Origin: Nocardia pseudobrasiliensis NBRC 108224
GTDB lineage: Bacteria > Actinomycetota > Actinomycetes > Mycobacteriales > Mycobacteriaceae
Direction of reading: 5' to 3'
NCBI RefSeq assembly: GCF_001613105.1
Contig: NZ_BDBS01000019.1
Location: forward strand, 1-54,261
Length of the DNA stretch: 54,261 bases
Shown here piece after piece: positions 24,941 through 32,878 of the stretch (positions within the stretch are counted from its first letter, which is position 1; each line of letters begins with the position of its first letter). The position numbers and the translations under genes are program-made. The notes beneath the pieces are model-generated. The model was given only the letters and a program-made list of their open reading frames with translations, was not told the DNA's origin and did not search any database.

Positions 24941-25918
24941 GTGAATCGCATCGCCGTCCTCGGCACGGGGGCATATCTTCCCGAGCGCGTCGTATCGAAT
25001 ATTGAAGTGGGCGCCGAAGCGGGGGTCGACGACGAGTGGATCGTCCGCAAGACGGCGATTCACCGGCGTCGGTGGGCCACCGCGGACCAGGCGACCTCCG
25101 ATCTCGCGACGCGGGCGGGCGCGGCCGCGCTGGCCGCCGCGGGCATCGGCGCCGGTGATCTGTCGGCGATCGTGGTCGCCACCTCGACGCCCGATCATCC
25201 GCAACCGCCCACCGCGGCCTTCGTCCAGCACAACCTTTCCGCCCGCCAGGCCGCGGCGTTCGATCTGAATGCCGTGTGCTCGGGATTCATCTTCGCGCTG
25301 TCGGCCGTCGAGGCCGCCGTCGAGCGGGCGGGCGGCGGATACGGGCTGGTGCTGGGCGCCGATATCTACAGTCGCATCCTGGATCCGACCGATCGCCGCA
25401 CGGTCACGCTGTTCGGCGACGGCGCGGGGGCCGTGGTGCTCGGCCCGCGCGAACAGGGCGGCATTCTGCGGGTCGCCCTGCACACCTTCGGCGAATACAC
25501 CTCGATGATCCAGGTTCCCGCGGGCGGCAGTCGATACCCCCGTGATCCGTCCGGAGACATCGCGGAATCGCCGTATTTCACCATGGACGGCCGCGGTGTC
25601 CGCGAATTCGTGCACGACAATGTGCCATTGCTGGTCAAGCAGTTCCTGCACGACTCCGGCGTGGCGCCCGACGAGGTCGACCATCTGATTCCGCATCAGG
25701 GCAACGGCGTCATGCTGGCGCAGCTCGCGGAGGATCTGATGCTGCCGAACGCCACGCTGCACACCACGGTCGCGGACTACGGAAATACCGGCGCGGCAGC
25801 CATTCCCGTCACCCTCGACCAGGCCGCGCGCACCGGATCCCTCCGTCCCGGCGACAAGGTGTTGCTGATCGGATTCGGAGGCGGCATGGCGGTGGGACTC
25901 ACTCTCCTCGAATGGTGA
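24941..25918 (+). CDS. Beta-ketoacyl-ACP synthase III-like enzyme (FabH/KAS III family)
   Basis: Thiolase-fold enzyme of 325 residues with an intact catalytic triad: C113 in DLNAVCSGF, H252 in IPHQGN and N282 in ADYGNTGAAAIP. The GTG start follows GAGAGG. KAS III proteins in clusters may start fatty or polyketide chains, or act as acyltransferases that form C-O or C-N bonds. No ketoreductase, dehydratase or ACP is nearby, so a free-standing condensation or acyl-transfer step is more likely than chain building. I recall that benzoxazole pathways use a ligase plus a KAS III-like protein to join two 3-hydroxyanthranilates; the present set could do something similar. Alternatively it could supply acetoacetyl-CoA for the mevalonate operon (NphT7-like). 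The active site does not decide between these. Confidence 0.88.
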   Translation: MNRIAVLGTGAYLPERVVSNIEVGAEAGVDDEWIVRKTAIHRRRWATADQATSDLATRAGAAALAAAGIGAGDLSAIVVATSTPDHPQPPTAAFVQHNLSARQAAAFDLNAVCSGFIFALSAVEAAVERAGGGYGLVLGADIYSRILDPTDRRTVTLFGDGAGAVVLGPREQGGILRVALHTFGEYTSMIQVPAGGSRYPRDPSGDIAESPYFTMDGRGVREFVHDNVPLLVKQFLHDSGVAPDEVDHLIPHQGNGVMLAQLAEDLMLPNATLHTTVADYGNTGAAAIPVTLDQAARTGSLRPGDKVLLIGFGGGMAVGLTLLEW

Positions 25919-25922
25919 TCCA

Positions 25923-27854
25923 ATGTCCGAACTGCCTTTACGCATCGCGGTGGTCGGCGTCGGCCCGCGCGGTCTGAGTTTCTTCGAACGCCTCTGCGCC
26001 AATCTTCCGCGCGACGCCGCCGGCATCGCCGCCGAGGTCTATCTCATCGACTCGACCCAGGTCGGCCCCGGAGCGGTCTGGCGCACCGACCAGTCCCCGC
26101 AGCTGCTGATGAATACCGTTGCGGCACAAGCCACGATATTCACCGATGCCAGCGTCACGATGGAGGGACCGGTCGTGCCGGGCCCCAGCCTGTACGAGTG
26201 GGCCAATTTCCTGGCGAAGGTCGGCAATTTCGCCGACCTGCCCCCGCAGCGATACGAGCTGGCGTGCCGCTTCGAGCCCAATACCTATCCGCCCCGGGCC
26301 GTTTACGGCCACTATCTGCGCTGGGCCTTCGAACATATCCGCGATCGGTACGCCTCGCGTGTGCGGACCCATGAAATCACCGCCACGGTCACCGATCTCC
26401 GCGACGACCCGGCCGGTCTGCAGGAGCTGACGCTCAGCACCGGCGACCGAATCACCGGGCTGCATGCCGTAGTGCTCGCCCAGGGGCATGTCGCGCCGCG
26501 CCCGACCGCGGACACGTCGGTGGCGACGCCACCGCCGGGCTCGCGGGTCGTCCACATCGCGCCGGGCAATGCCGCCGATGTCGACATCGATCGAATTCCC
26601 GAGCGTGCCACCGTCATTGTGCGCGGTCTCGGCCTCACCTTCTTCGACTACATGGCCCTGTTGACCGTCGGCCGCGGCGGTTGCTTCAAGGAGACCGATA
26701 CCGAGGGGATCCTGGAATACCTTCCCTCGGGACACGAGCCGCTGATCGTGGCCGGATGCCGCCGCGGCGTCCCACATCAGGCGCGCGGCGAGAATCAGAA
26801 GGGCGTCGACGAACGACACGTTCCGACCCTGCTCGGTCCGGACCGGATAGCGCAATTGCGCGACCGGGCAGCGCTTTTCGGCGATGTTCTGTTCCGCCGG
26901 GATGTGTGGCCGCTGGTGGCTCGGGAGGTGGAGTCGGTCTACTACTCGCTGCTGCTGGCCGACCGGATCAGCCCGCGAGAACTACGCTGGTTCCGCAGTC
27001 GCTACCTCGAGGCGCCCACCGATCGCGGTGCGGCCGATGTGCTGGCCGAATTCGGTATCGACGCGACGCAGCGCTGGGATTGGGCCGCCGTCGGTGATCC
27101 CGTCGGCGGCCGCCGCTTCGACAGCGCCGAACAGTTCCACGACTGGCTGCTGGATTATCTCGACGCCGATGTGCGCCATGCGCAACTCGGCAATGCGCGA
27201 GGTCCGGTGAAAGCGGCTCTGGACGTGTTGCGGGACTTGCGCAACGAGATCCGATTGATCGTCGACCACAGCGGTATCACCGGCCGATCCTATCGAGACG
27301 ACCTCGACGGCTGGTACACGCCGTTGAACGCCTTCCTGTCCATCGGCCCGCCGGCGGCACGGATCGCGGAACTGTCGGCACTGATTCGGGCCGGTATCGT
27401 GCGGATCATCGGGCCGGGCATGCGGGTGAGCTACGACGCAGCCGCCGATCGCTATATCGCGCGATCGGACGCGGTCGACGGGTCGACGGTCACCGCGACC
27501 GTACTCGTGGACGCGCGACTGCCCGAACCGAATATCCAGGACACCGGCGACGAGCTGCTGCTCAACCTGCTGCGGCGCAATGAGATACGCGTATTCTCGG
27601 TGGCCGACCCGGACGGTGAGCACTATCGGACCGGTGGCGTCGAGGTGGCCCCGGAAACCCATGCGCTGCTCGACGGCACGGGGCGTCCGCATCCGCGCCG
27701 ATACGCGGTGGGCGTGCCCACCGAAGCCGTGCACTGGGTCACCGCAGCGGGTCCGCGCCCGGGCGTGAATTCGGTGACCCTGTCGGACAACGACGATATC
27801 GCCCGCGCCGTGATCGCCGCCGAGCGGCTCGCTCCCGCATCGATAACCAACTGA
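25923..27854 (+). CDS. FAD/NAD(P)-binding protein (NAD_binding_9-like), probable flavin-dependent oxidoreductase
   Basis: The 643-residue protein starts with a dinucleotide fold, LRIAVVGVGPRGLSFFERL (GxGxxG at 12-17). It has a second nucleotide-binding stretch with VIVRGLGLTFFDYMALL near residue 235 and a VLAQGHVAPRP turn typical of flavin-dependent monooxygenase-like folds. The family (PF13454 by my recollection) is common in actinobacteria and poorly characterised. It begins four bases after the KAS III stop and ends the operon at a perfect palindromic terminator, so it is surely co-transcribed with fgd, reductase B and KAS III. A hydroxylation or ring oxidation of the product is a reasonable guess; no substrate can be named. 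Confidence 0.8.
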   Translation: MSELPLRIAVVGVGPRGLSFFERLCANLPRDAAGIAAEVYLIDSTQVGPGAVWRTDQSPQLLMNTVAAQATIFTDASVTMEGPVVPGPSLYEWANFLAKVGNFADLPPQRYELACRFEPNTYPPRAVYGHYLRWAFEHIRDRYASRVRTHEITATVTDLRDDPAGLQELTLSTGDRITGLHAVVLAQGHVAPRPTADTSVATPPPGSRVVHIAPGNAADVDIDRIPERATVIVRGLGLTFFDYMALLTVGRGGCFKETDTEGILEYLPSGHEPLIVAGCRRGVPHQARGENQKGVDERHVPTLLGPDRIAQLRDRAALFGDVLFRRDVWPLVAREVESVYYSLLLADRISPRELRWFRSRYLEAPTDRGAADVLAEFGIDATQRWDWAAVGDPVGGRRFDSAEQFHDWLLDYLDADVRHAQLGNARGPVKAALDVLRDLRNEIRLIVDHSGITGRSYRDDLDGWYTPLNAFLSIGPPAARIAELSALIRAGIVRIIGPGMRVSYDAAADRYIARSDAVDGSTVTATVLVDARLPEPNIQDTGDELLLNLLRRNEIRVFSVADPDGEHYRTGGVEVAPETHALLDGTGRPHPRRYAVGVPTEAVHWVTAAGPRPGVNSVTLSDNDDIARAVIAAERLAPASITN

Positions 27855-27865
27855 CACACAACACA

Positions 27866-27901
27866 AAAGTCGGGATGCCGGATATCCGGCATCCCGACTT
27901 T
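27866..27901. terminator. Perfect palindromic bidirectional terminator
   Basis: A 36-base perfect palindrome (18-bp arms with centre GATATC), starting AAAGTCGGGATGCC on either strand and ending in CTTT. It lies between the convergent FAD-enzyme and PhzE genes, 12 and 18 bases from their stops. Confidence 0.88.
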
Positions 27902-27919
27902 CGGCGTTTCACCACCCGG

Positions 27920-29833
27920 CTAGATACGCACCCTCGCCGGATCCCCGGCCAATGCGGGGGTGCGGTCACTGCGGTCGATCAGTCGACCGATGAGCGCGGC
28001 CAGTACCGCCGGACCGTCCTGGGACAACACCGATTCGGCGTGGAACTGCACCGAGGCGAAGCGCTCGCCGCGCAGGGCGTACACCTCGCCGGTCGCCGGA
28101 TCGCGACTCACCTCGATCGTGCCGAGTACGGAATCGAAGACGTCGAGACCACTGCGGGCGACGAAGGTGTTGTAGAAGCCCGCGCGCACCGGCACACCGA
28201 ACAGCGAGAACTCCCGGCCTACACCCTGATTCGGCCGCTCCAACCGGTCCACCTCCAAACCGAGTGCGACACAGAGAATCTGATGGCTCAGACAGACCGC
28301 CGCGAACGGCAGATCGGCGGCCAGCACTTCCTGTACGCGCCGACACATCGCCCGAATACGAGGATCGTGCGTGTCGGTCGGATCACCGGGGCCCGGCCCC
28401 AGCAGCACGAGATCGTAGGCATCGAGCTCGATTTCGGCGTCGTAGTCGACGATCGTCAGGTTCAACCCGAGCGAGCGCAACATTGTCGCCAGCATCGTGG
28501 TGAACTTGTCGGCCGCGTCGATCAGCACCACCGAACCGCCCGTAGCCGCGGGCCCGCCGATGCGGCGGTGTTCGGCGTCGGCGAACCAGAACTGAGAGGC
28601 GACGGTATTGCGGCTGCGCAGGGCCGACCCGATGATCGGGGTCGTCCCCAGCTGCTTCGGCGAGTCCGCGGCGGCCCGGCCGCGGAGCAGACCGGCCGCC
28701 TTGGCATGGGTTTCGTGCATCTCACCATCGGGATCCGAATTGCGCACGAGCGTCGCGCCCACCCCGATGCGGGCCCGGCCCTCGGCGTCGACCACTGCGG
28801 TGCGGATCATGATGGCCGAATCCATTCGAATGGATCCCGCGGGATCTCGATCGATGAGGGCGATCACACCGCTGTAGTAGCCGCGTCCGGTCCTCTCGTA
28901 CCGGGAGATCACGTGCGTGGCGCTTTCCAACGGCGAGCCCACCACCGTGGGTGCGAACATGGTCTCCCGCAACACTTCCGCGACGCCACATTCGGTCCGG
29001 CCGCCCAGCACATATTCGGTATGCGCCAGATGGGCCATTTCCTTCAGATAGGGACCGCTCACCGTGCCGCCCGCCGGGCACAGCGCGGACATCATCTTGA
29101 GTTCCTCGTCGACGACCATGAACAGCTCGCCGTTCTCCTTGTCGTCGGCGAGGAATTCCAGCAGACCCGGCACGGTCGGACCGGTCGGCGGATATCGGTA
29201 GGTACCGCTGATCGGATTCATCGATACGGTCCGATCCTCCAGCTGCGCATGGGCTTCCGGGCTGGCGCCGACGAAGGTCCGGGTGCCGGTGTGCACCAGA
29301 AAGGTCCAGTACGCGCCCCGTTCGCCATCGAGCAGCCGACGGAACAGGCCCAGTGACGCGCGCAGATGATCGGGACCGAGGGAGCCGATCAGCGAGCGGC
29401 TGATCACGAAATTGGATCCCGCCCCGGTGCCGATCTCATCGGCCAGCACGGCCTGCACGATCCTGCGATAGTCCGCGTCGGAGACGTCGAATTGGAAATC
29501 GGCCGGATCGATGGCACGATCGCCGACCACGCCGGGGCCGAGGGCGGCCAGAACCGTTGCGCGATCGCTGGTCTCGCGCTCGCGCACCGACATGGCCAGC
29601 AGCGGCGCTCGATCGTCGTTGCACGGGTAGCCGCGCTCGACGATCTGCCGATACGGAATCAGCACCAGCAGATCGGAATCCGCCGCGGCCGAGCTCACAT
29701 CGTCGAGCCCGGCCAATTCGGTGACTCCGCCGCGCATGATGTCGATTCCGCCCGGTCGCTGCACGATCGCGAAGGGCTGCCGCAGGTCGGCGAGCAGACG
29801 GTCCAGCAGCGACCCGTTGTCCGCTACCGCCAT
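27920..29833 (-). CDS. phzE: 2-Amino-2-desoxyisochorismate (ADIC) synthase, PhzE type
   Basis: Converts chorismate and glutamine-derived ammonia to ADIC. The 637-residue fusion has a chorismate-binding TrpE/MenF-like domain (about 1-400) with SMNPISGTYRYPPTGPT (204-220), DDKENGELFMVVDEE and SYLKEM-type helices. A class I glutamine amidotransferase domain (about 435-620) follows, with LLGPGPGDP, nucleophile C514 in AAVCLSHQ and H598/E600 in FHAESVLS. Both halves are intact, so amination rather than simple isochorismate formation is expected. The ATG at 29833 follows the PhzD stop by one base (TGACATG), so the two are coupled. No phzA, phzB, phzF or phzG is in the window, so the branch leads away from phenazines. 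Confidence 0.95.
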   Translation of the reverse strand: MAVADNGSLLDRLLADLRQPFAIVQRPGGIDIMRGGVTELAGLDDVSSAAADSDLLVLIPYRQIVERGYPCNDDRAPLLAMSVRERETSDRATVLAALGPGVVGDRAIDPADFQFDVSDADYRRIVQAVLADEIGTGAGSNFVISRSLIGSLGPDHLRASLGLFRRLLDGERGAYWTFLVHTGTRTFVGASPEAHAQLEDRTVSMNPISGTYRYPPTGPTVPGLLEFLADDKENGELFMVVDEELKMMSALCPAGGTVSGPYLKEMAHLAHTEYVLGGRTECGVAEVLRETMFAPTVVGSPLESATHVISRYERTGRGYYSGVIALIDRDPAGSIRMDSAIMIRTAVVDAEGRARIGVGATLVRNSDPDGEMHETHAKAAGLLRGRAAADSPKQLGTTPIIGSALRSRNTVASQFWFADAEHRRIGGPAATGGSVVLIDAADKFTTMLATMLRSLGLNLTIVDYDAEIELDAYDLVLLGPGPGDPTDTHDPRIRAMCRRVQEVLAADLPFAAVCLSHQILCVALGLEVDRLERPNQGVGREFSLFGVPVRAGFYNTFVARSGLDVFDSVLGTIEVSRDPATGEVYALRGERFASVQFHAESVLSQDGPAVLAALIGRLIDRSDRTPALAGDPARVRI

Positions 29834-29834
29834 G

Positions 29835-30506
29835 TCACACACCCACTTCGGCATCCACACCGGCCTGGGCGGCGGCCACCAACTCGGCGGTCGTCCGCAC
29901 CGCGGCACAGCGCGCGGCCGCGTATTCGAGGGTCAACCGATGGTCGTCCTCGGTGAAATCGGCGACGGCGTCGGCGGCCAGGAAGGTCTCGACATCGTGG
30001 GAGTAGGCGTCCAGCGCGGTCGTCAGCACGCCGACGTGGGCGTAGACGCCGCAGACGATGATCTGGTCGCGGCCGTGCTGTTCGAACAGCTCGCGCAGAC
30101 CGTTGCCGTGGAACGCGCTGTATCGCCACTTGGTGAACACTCGATCCTGCGGCCCGGGCGTGAGCTCGGAAACGACCGCGCGATCGGCCTCGTCCGCGGT
30201 CATGCCCGGACCCCAGATATCGCGCAACAGCCCTCGTTCGGCGGGGGTCATCGAACCGGGCTGCGCGGTATAAGCCACGACCGCCCCGGCCCGCAGATAC
30301 GCCGCGCGCAACGCCGCGATATTGGCGACCAACTCCGCGTACGGTGAGCCACCGGCCCGCAGCGCGCGCACGAAATAGTTCTGCATATCGTGGATCAACA
30401 GCACCGAACGCTTCGGCTCGATTTTCCAGTCGACCACATTCTTCGGCAATTCTTCCGGAATCGGCATGCGATATGAAATGGTGTCGGGAATTTCACCGAA
30501 CATCAT
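29835..30506 (-). CDS. phzD: Isochorismatase-family hydrolase, PhzD type
   Basis: Hydrolyses the enolpyruvyl ether of ADIC to trans-2,3-dihydro-3-hydroxyanthranilate. The 223-residue protein has the catalytic Asp in LLIHDMQNYF (D40 from the first ATG), Lys in FTKWRYSAF (K126) and the family loop GVYAHVGVLTTALDAYSHDV. The loop has Val where many relatives have Cys; isochorismatases use the Asp as general acid and do not need that Cys. There is no C-terminal aryl-carrier domain as in EntB. Two ATG codons are in tandem; the second (30503) is better spaced from AGAGGAG. It sits 27 bases after the EntA-like gene and is coupled to phzE. Confidence 0.95.
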   Translation of the reverse strand: MMFGEIPDTISYRMPIPEELPKNVVDWKIEPKRSVLLIHDMQNYFVRALRAGGSPYAELVANIAALRAAYLRAGAVVAYTAQPGSMTPAERGLLRDIWGPGMTADEADRAVVSELTPGPQDRVFTKWRYSAFHGNGLRELFEQHGRDQIIVCGVYAHVGVLTTALDAYSHDVETFLAADAVADFTEDDHRLTLEYAAARCAAVRTTAELVAAAQAGVDAEVGV

Positions 30507-30533
30507 GACTCCTCTGATCTCGAGAGTTCGCGC

Positions 30534-31334
30534 TCAGCTGCCGAGGGTCGCACCGCCGTCGACGACGAGCTCCTGCATCGTGATGTGCTTGGCCCGATCG
30601 GACAGCAGGAATTCGACGGCGTCGACTATGTCGTCCGGATCGGCAATACGGCCGAGCGGAATTCCGAGGCGGAACTTCTCCGGAACACCGGCGATCGTCG
30701 CCGCGGTGCGATCCTCGCCCTCCCAGCTGGTCTGCAGCATCTCGGTTCGGGTGGACCCCGGCAATACGACATTGCAGCGGATTCCGTACTGCGCAGCCTC
30801 GAGTGCGGCGCATTTCGCGACCATCGTCGCGGCCGCTTTGGACGCCGCGTATGCGGACATGGCCGCGCGCGGGGTACGCGCCGCATTGGACGATACGGTC
30901 ACGATCGCGCCGCGCCGACGGGGAATCATATGGGCCACAACCGCCCTGATCATCCGGAAGACTCCCGAGGCGTTGACCGCGAACATTTCCTCCCAATCGG
31001 CGTCGCGCGCTCCGACGACATCGCCGACCCGCAGAATGCCCGCCGCGTTCACCAGGTAATCGATCGGGCCCAGATCGCGCTCGACCTCACCGACGAAGCG
31101 TTCGACATCGGCGGAGTCGGTGACATCGCCCTGAACGAAGACCACGTGGCCGGGGATGGAACGCAGCGCCTTGGACGCGTCGGTCATCCGATCGACCGCG
31201 ACGACGGTCATTCCCTGGGCCGCCAGCCGATGGACGATCCGGCGGCCGATGCCGCCCGCCGCGCCGGTCACCAACGCGATATCCGACGCCCCTGATTTCG
31301 AGGCCTTATCCGATCCGGGCATTCGATTCACCAC
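30534..31334 (-). CDS. EntA/DhbA-like SDR, predicted dihydro-3-hydroxyanthranilate dehydrogenase
   Basis: NAD-dependent SDR of 266 residues with TGAAGGIGRRIV, VNAAGILRVG and the active site VSSNAARTP then YAASK. CNVVLPGSTRTEMLQTSW is strongly reminiscent of EntA/DhbA, which aromatise 2,3-dihydro-2,3-dihydroxybenzoate. Placed directly before phzD-phzE, the likely reaction is oxidation of 2,3-dihydro-3-hydroxyanthranilate to 3-hydroxyanthranilate, giving a three-gene route from chorismate. The alternative, a 2,3-dihydroxybenzoate siderophore branch, is less likely because PhzE keeps its amidotransferase and no NRPS is present. The GTG at 31334 is weakly supported; an ATG at 31322 is possible. 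A TATAGCA heptamer lies 89 bases upstream (31423). Confidence 0.88.
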   Translation of the reverse strand: MVNRMPGSDKASKSGASDIALVTGAAGGIGRRIVHRLAAQGMTVVAVDRMTDASKALRSIPGHVVFVQGDVTDSADVERFVGEVERDLGPIDYLVNAAGILRVGDVVGARDADWEEMFAVNASGVFRMIRAVVAHMIPRRRGAIVTVSSNAARTPRAAMSAYAASKAAATMVAKCAALEAAQYGIRCNVVLPGSTRTEMLQTSWEGEDRTAATIAGVPEKFRLGIPLGRIADPDDIVDAVEFLLSDRAKHITMQELVVDGGATLGS

Positions 31335-31500
31335 TCACATAAGTCTCGGCATGATGATTCCACTGGAAGTCTCGGCGGCCGCCGAGTCGAATTCAATTTA
31401 TCCGGATCGGATCGCACTGCGGTATAGCAAAAACCTGCCAGACCAAAATTTTCGACGTCACTCAATTACATCAGAATGATCGCCGGGGACGGAAAGTCCC

Positions 31501-32169
31501 CTAACGCTGCAGCCGATTCGTATGTCGGCGCGAAATCAAACCACGTTCCGCCGCGCGATTGACGGCGTCGATGCGGGAGACCGCCTCGAGTTTGGCGAAG
31601 ATGTTGCGCAGATGTCGCTTCACCGTGGCCTCGGTGACGCCGAGCCGGGTGGAGATCTGGCGGTTGCTCAGCGCCTCGTCCACGAACATCAGCACCTCCT
31701 TCTCGCGGGCCGACAGACTGCCGGAATCGTCCGGCTCGGCGACGCGGACCCGCAGACTCTCCGGCGACACCGACAGCGTGACCGTGCGCGGGCCGTCGTC
31801 GACCGACTGCCGGATCGCGGAGAGCAGGGTGTAGCGTCCGGCGCCCTTGTGCAGGTAGCCCCGCACACCCAGGGACAGCAGCTGCTGTACCAGCTGCTGC
31901 GCGTCGTGCATGCTCAGCACGATGATCCGCAGGGTCGGATCCTGGGCCAGCAGGCGGCGCACGGTATCGGGCGGATCTCCCTCGGGCATCTCCAGATCCA
32001 GCAGCAAGACGTCCGGGCGATGCTCGGCGGCCAACTGCAGGGTTGCCGTCCCCGAACCCGCCTGCGCCACGATCTCGAAGTCGGGCTCGGCCCGTAACAG
32101 ATCGCACAGCGCCTCGCGCAGCAGCGTGTGATCATCGGCCACGAGAATGCGAATCTTATCTTGACTCAT
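31501..32169 (-). CDS. NarL/LuxR-family response regulator
   Basis: Two-domain regulator of 222 residues: receiver domain with acidic pocket DD12-13, phosphoacceptor D58 in VLLLDLEMPEG and conserved Lys in YLHKGAGR, followed by a LuxR HTH (about 155-215) starting LSAREKEVLMFVDEALSNRQ. The start is set at the ATG at 32169, where receiver homology begins. It lies 166 bases upstream of the EntA-like gene on the same strand and could be co-transcribed with that operon. The NarX-type kinase at 5870-7054 is the only candidate partner in the window. It is divergent from the SARP gene across a 709-bp gap. Confidence 0.92.
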   Translation of the reverse strand: MSQDKIRILVADDHTLLREALCDLLRAEPDFEIVAQAGSGTATLQLAAEHRPDVLLLDLEMPEGDPPDTVRRLLAQDPTLRIIVLSMHDAQQLVQQLLSLGVRGYLHKGAGRYTLLSAIRQSVDDGPRTVTLSVSPESLRVRVAEPDDSGSLSAREKEVLMFVDEALSNRQISTRLGVTEATVKRHLRNIFAKLEAVSRIDAVNRAAERGLISRRHTNRLQR

Positions 32170-32878
32170 ACGCTGTGCGACTCCTGCTCTGTCGGGAAAC
32201 CTCGCCGTCTTCGATCGGCCGTGAGCACGCCGGTGTTCCGAACGGAGAATCACCATCCCACCCCTTCTCACTGTCGAGCTTTGCCAATGAACCCCCGGAC
32301 GGCATCGAGCTGTCTGGATACTAACCGACCCCACTGACAGCCCGCAGGACGATTGTCGGGAAAAACCCTGGTACCGAGGGCATTTCCGCTGGCGGGAGTC
32401 TTCCTGACCTCCTTCCGGAGCGGAAACCACTGCGCGCGTTGGCATCCACCACCATCGATGCCACGAGTTCTGGTGGCACTAACCTTGTGGTGCGTGAAAA
32501 TCGTCCGAAAGTGGCAGCGGGATACCGGACCGGACGCATACGGCGAGAACGGCCGTCCCCACGTAAAACACTGCGCCGCAGCTCTTTTCGATTAGCAGCC
32601 GAAGACGCGATATCGCAGGATATTTTGCTTGACAATATCCTGTCAGACGAGGCCAACCATCTTGTCCCTCACTCACGCCGACGTGGACCGCTGGATGCGC
32701 CGACCGCCGCCGAACGCCTGCGGCCGGGCCGATCACGCGCACGCACACACCCCACGGCACTACAACTTTCAGCTCGAGGCCCTATCCCAAGACGGATTGG
32801 CGGTCCGAGCTCCATCGGGTGTGATGTAAAAGCTACAGCGACGTTGTCGAGCGAGTTCATTGAGGGGATGGATACAAC
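32170..32878. promoter_or_regulatory. Long divergent regulatory region between response regulator and SARP
   Basis: About 700 bases in which I see no credible gene; open frames here lack ribosome-binding sites and family signatures. It holds a 9-bp inverted repeat, CAGGATATT and AATATCCTG, separated by nine bases at 32616-32642. A TTGAC lies in its spacer. This is an operator-like element about 240 bases before the SARP start. The length and A/T-rich patches suggest a complex promoter for the SARP gene. Confidence 0.45.

Noticed and set aside
27920..31334. Phenazine biosynthesis cluster
   Set aside because: phzE and phzD are present, but phzA/B, phzF and phzG are not in the window, and the following enzyme is an EntA-like SDR. 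The DAHP synthase is class I, unlike pseudomonad PhzC.
29835..31334. 2,3-Dihydroxybenzoate siderophore genes
   Set aside because: PhzE has an intact amidotransferase domain, PhzD has no aryl-carrier domain, and there is no NRPS or TonB/siderophore transporter nearby.
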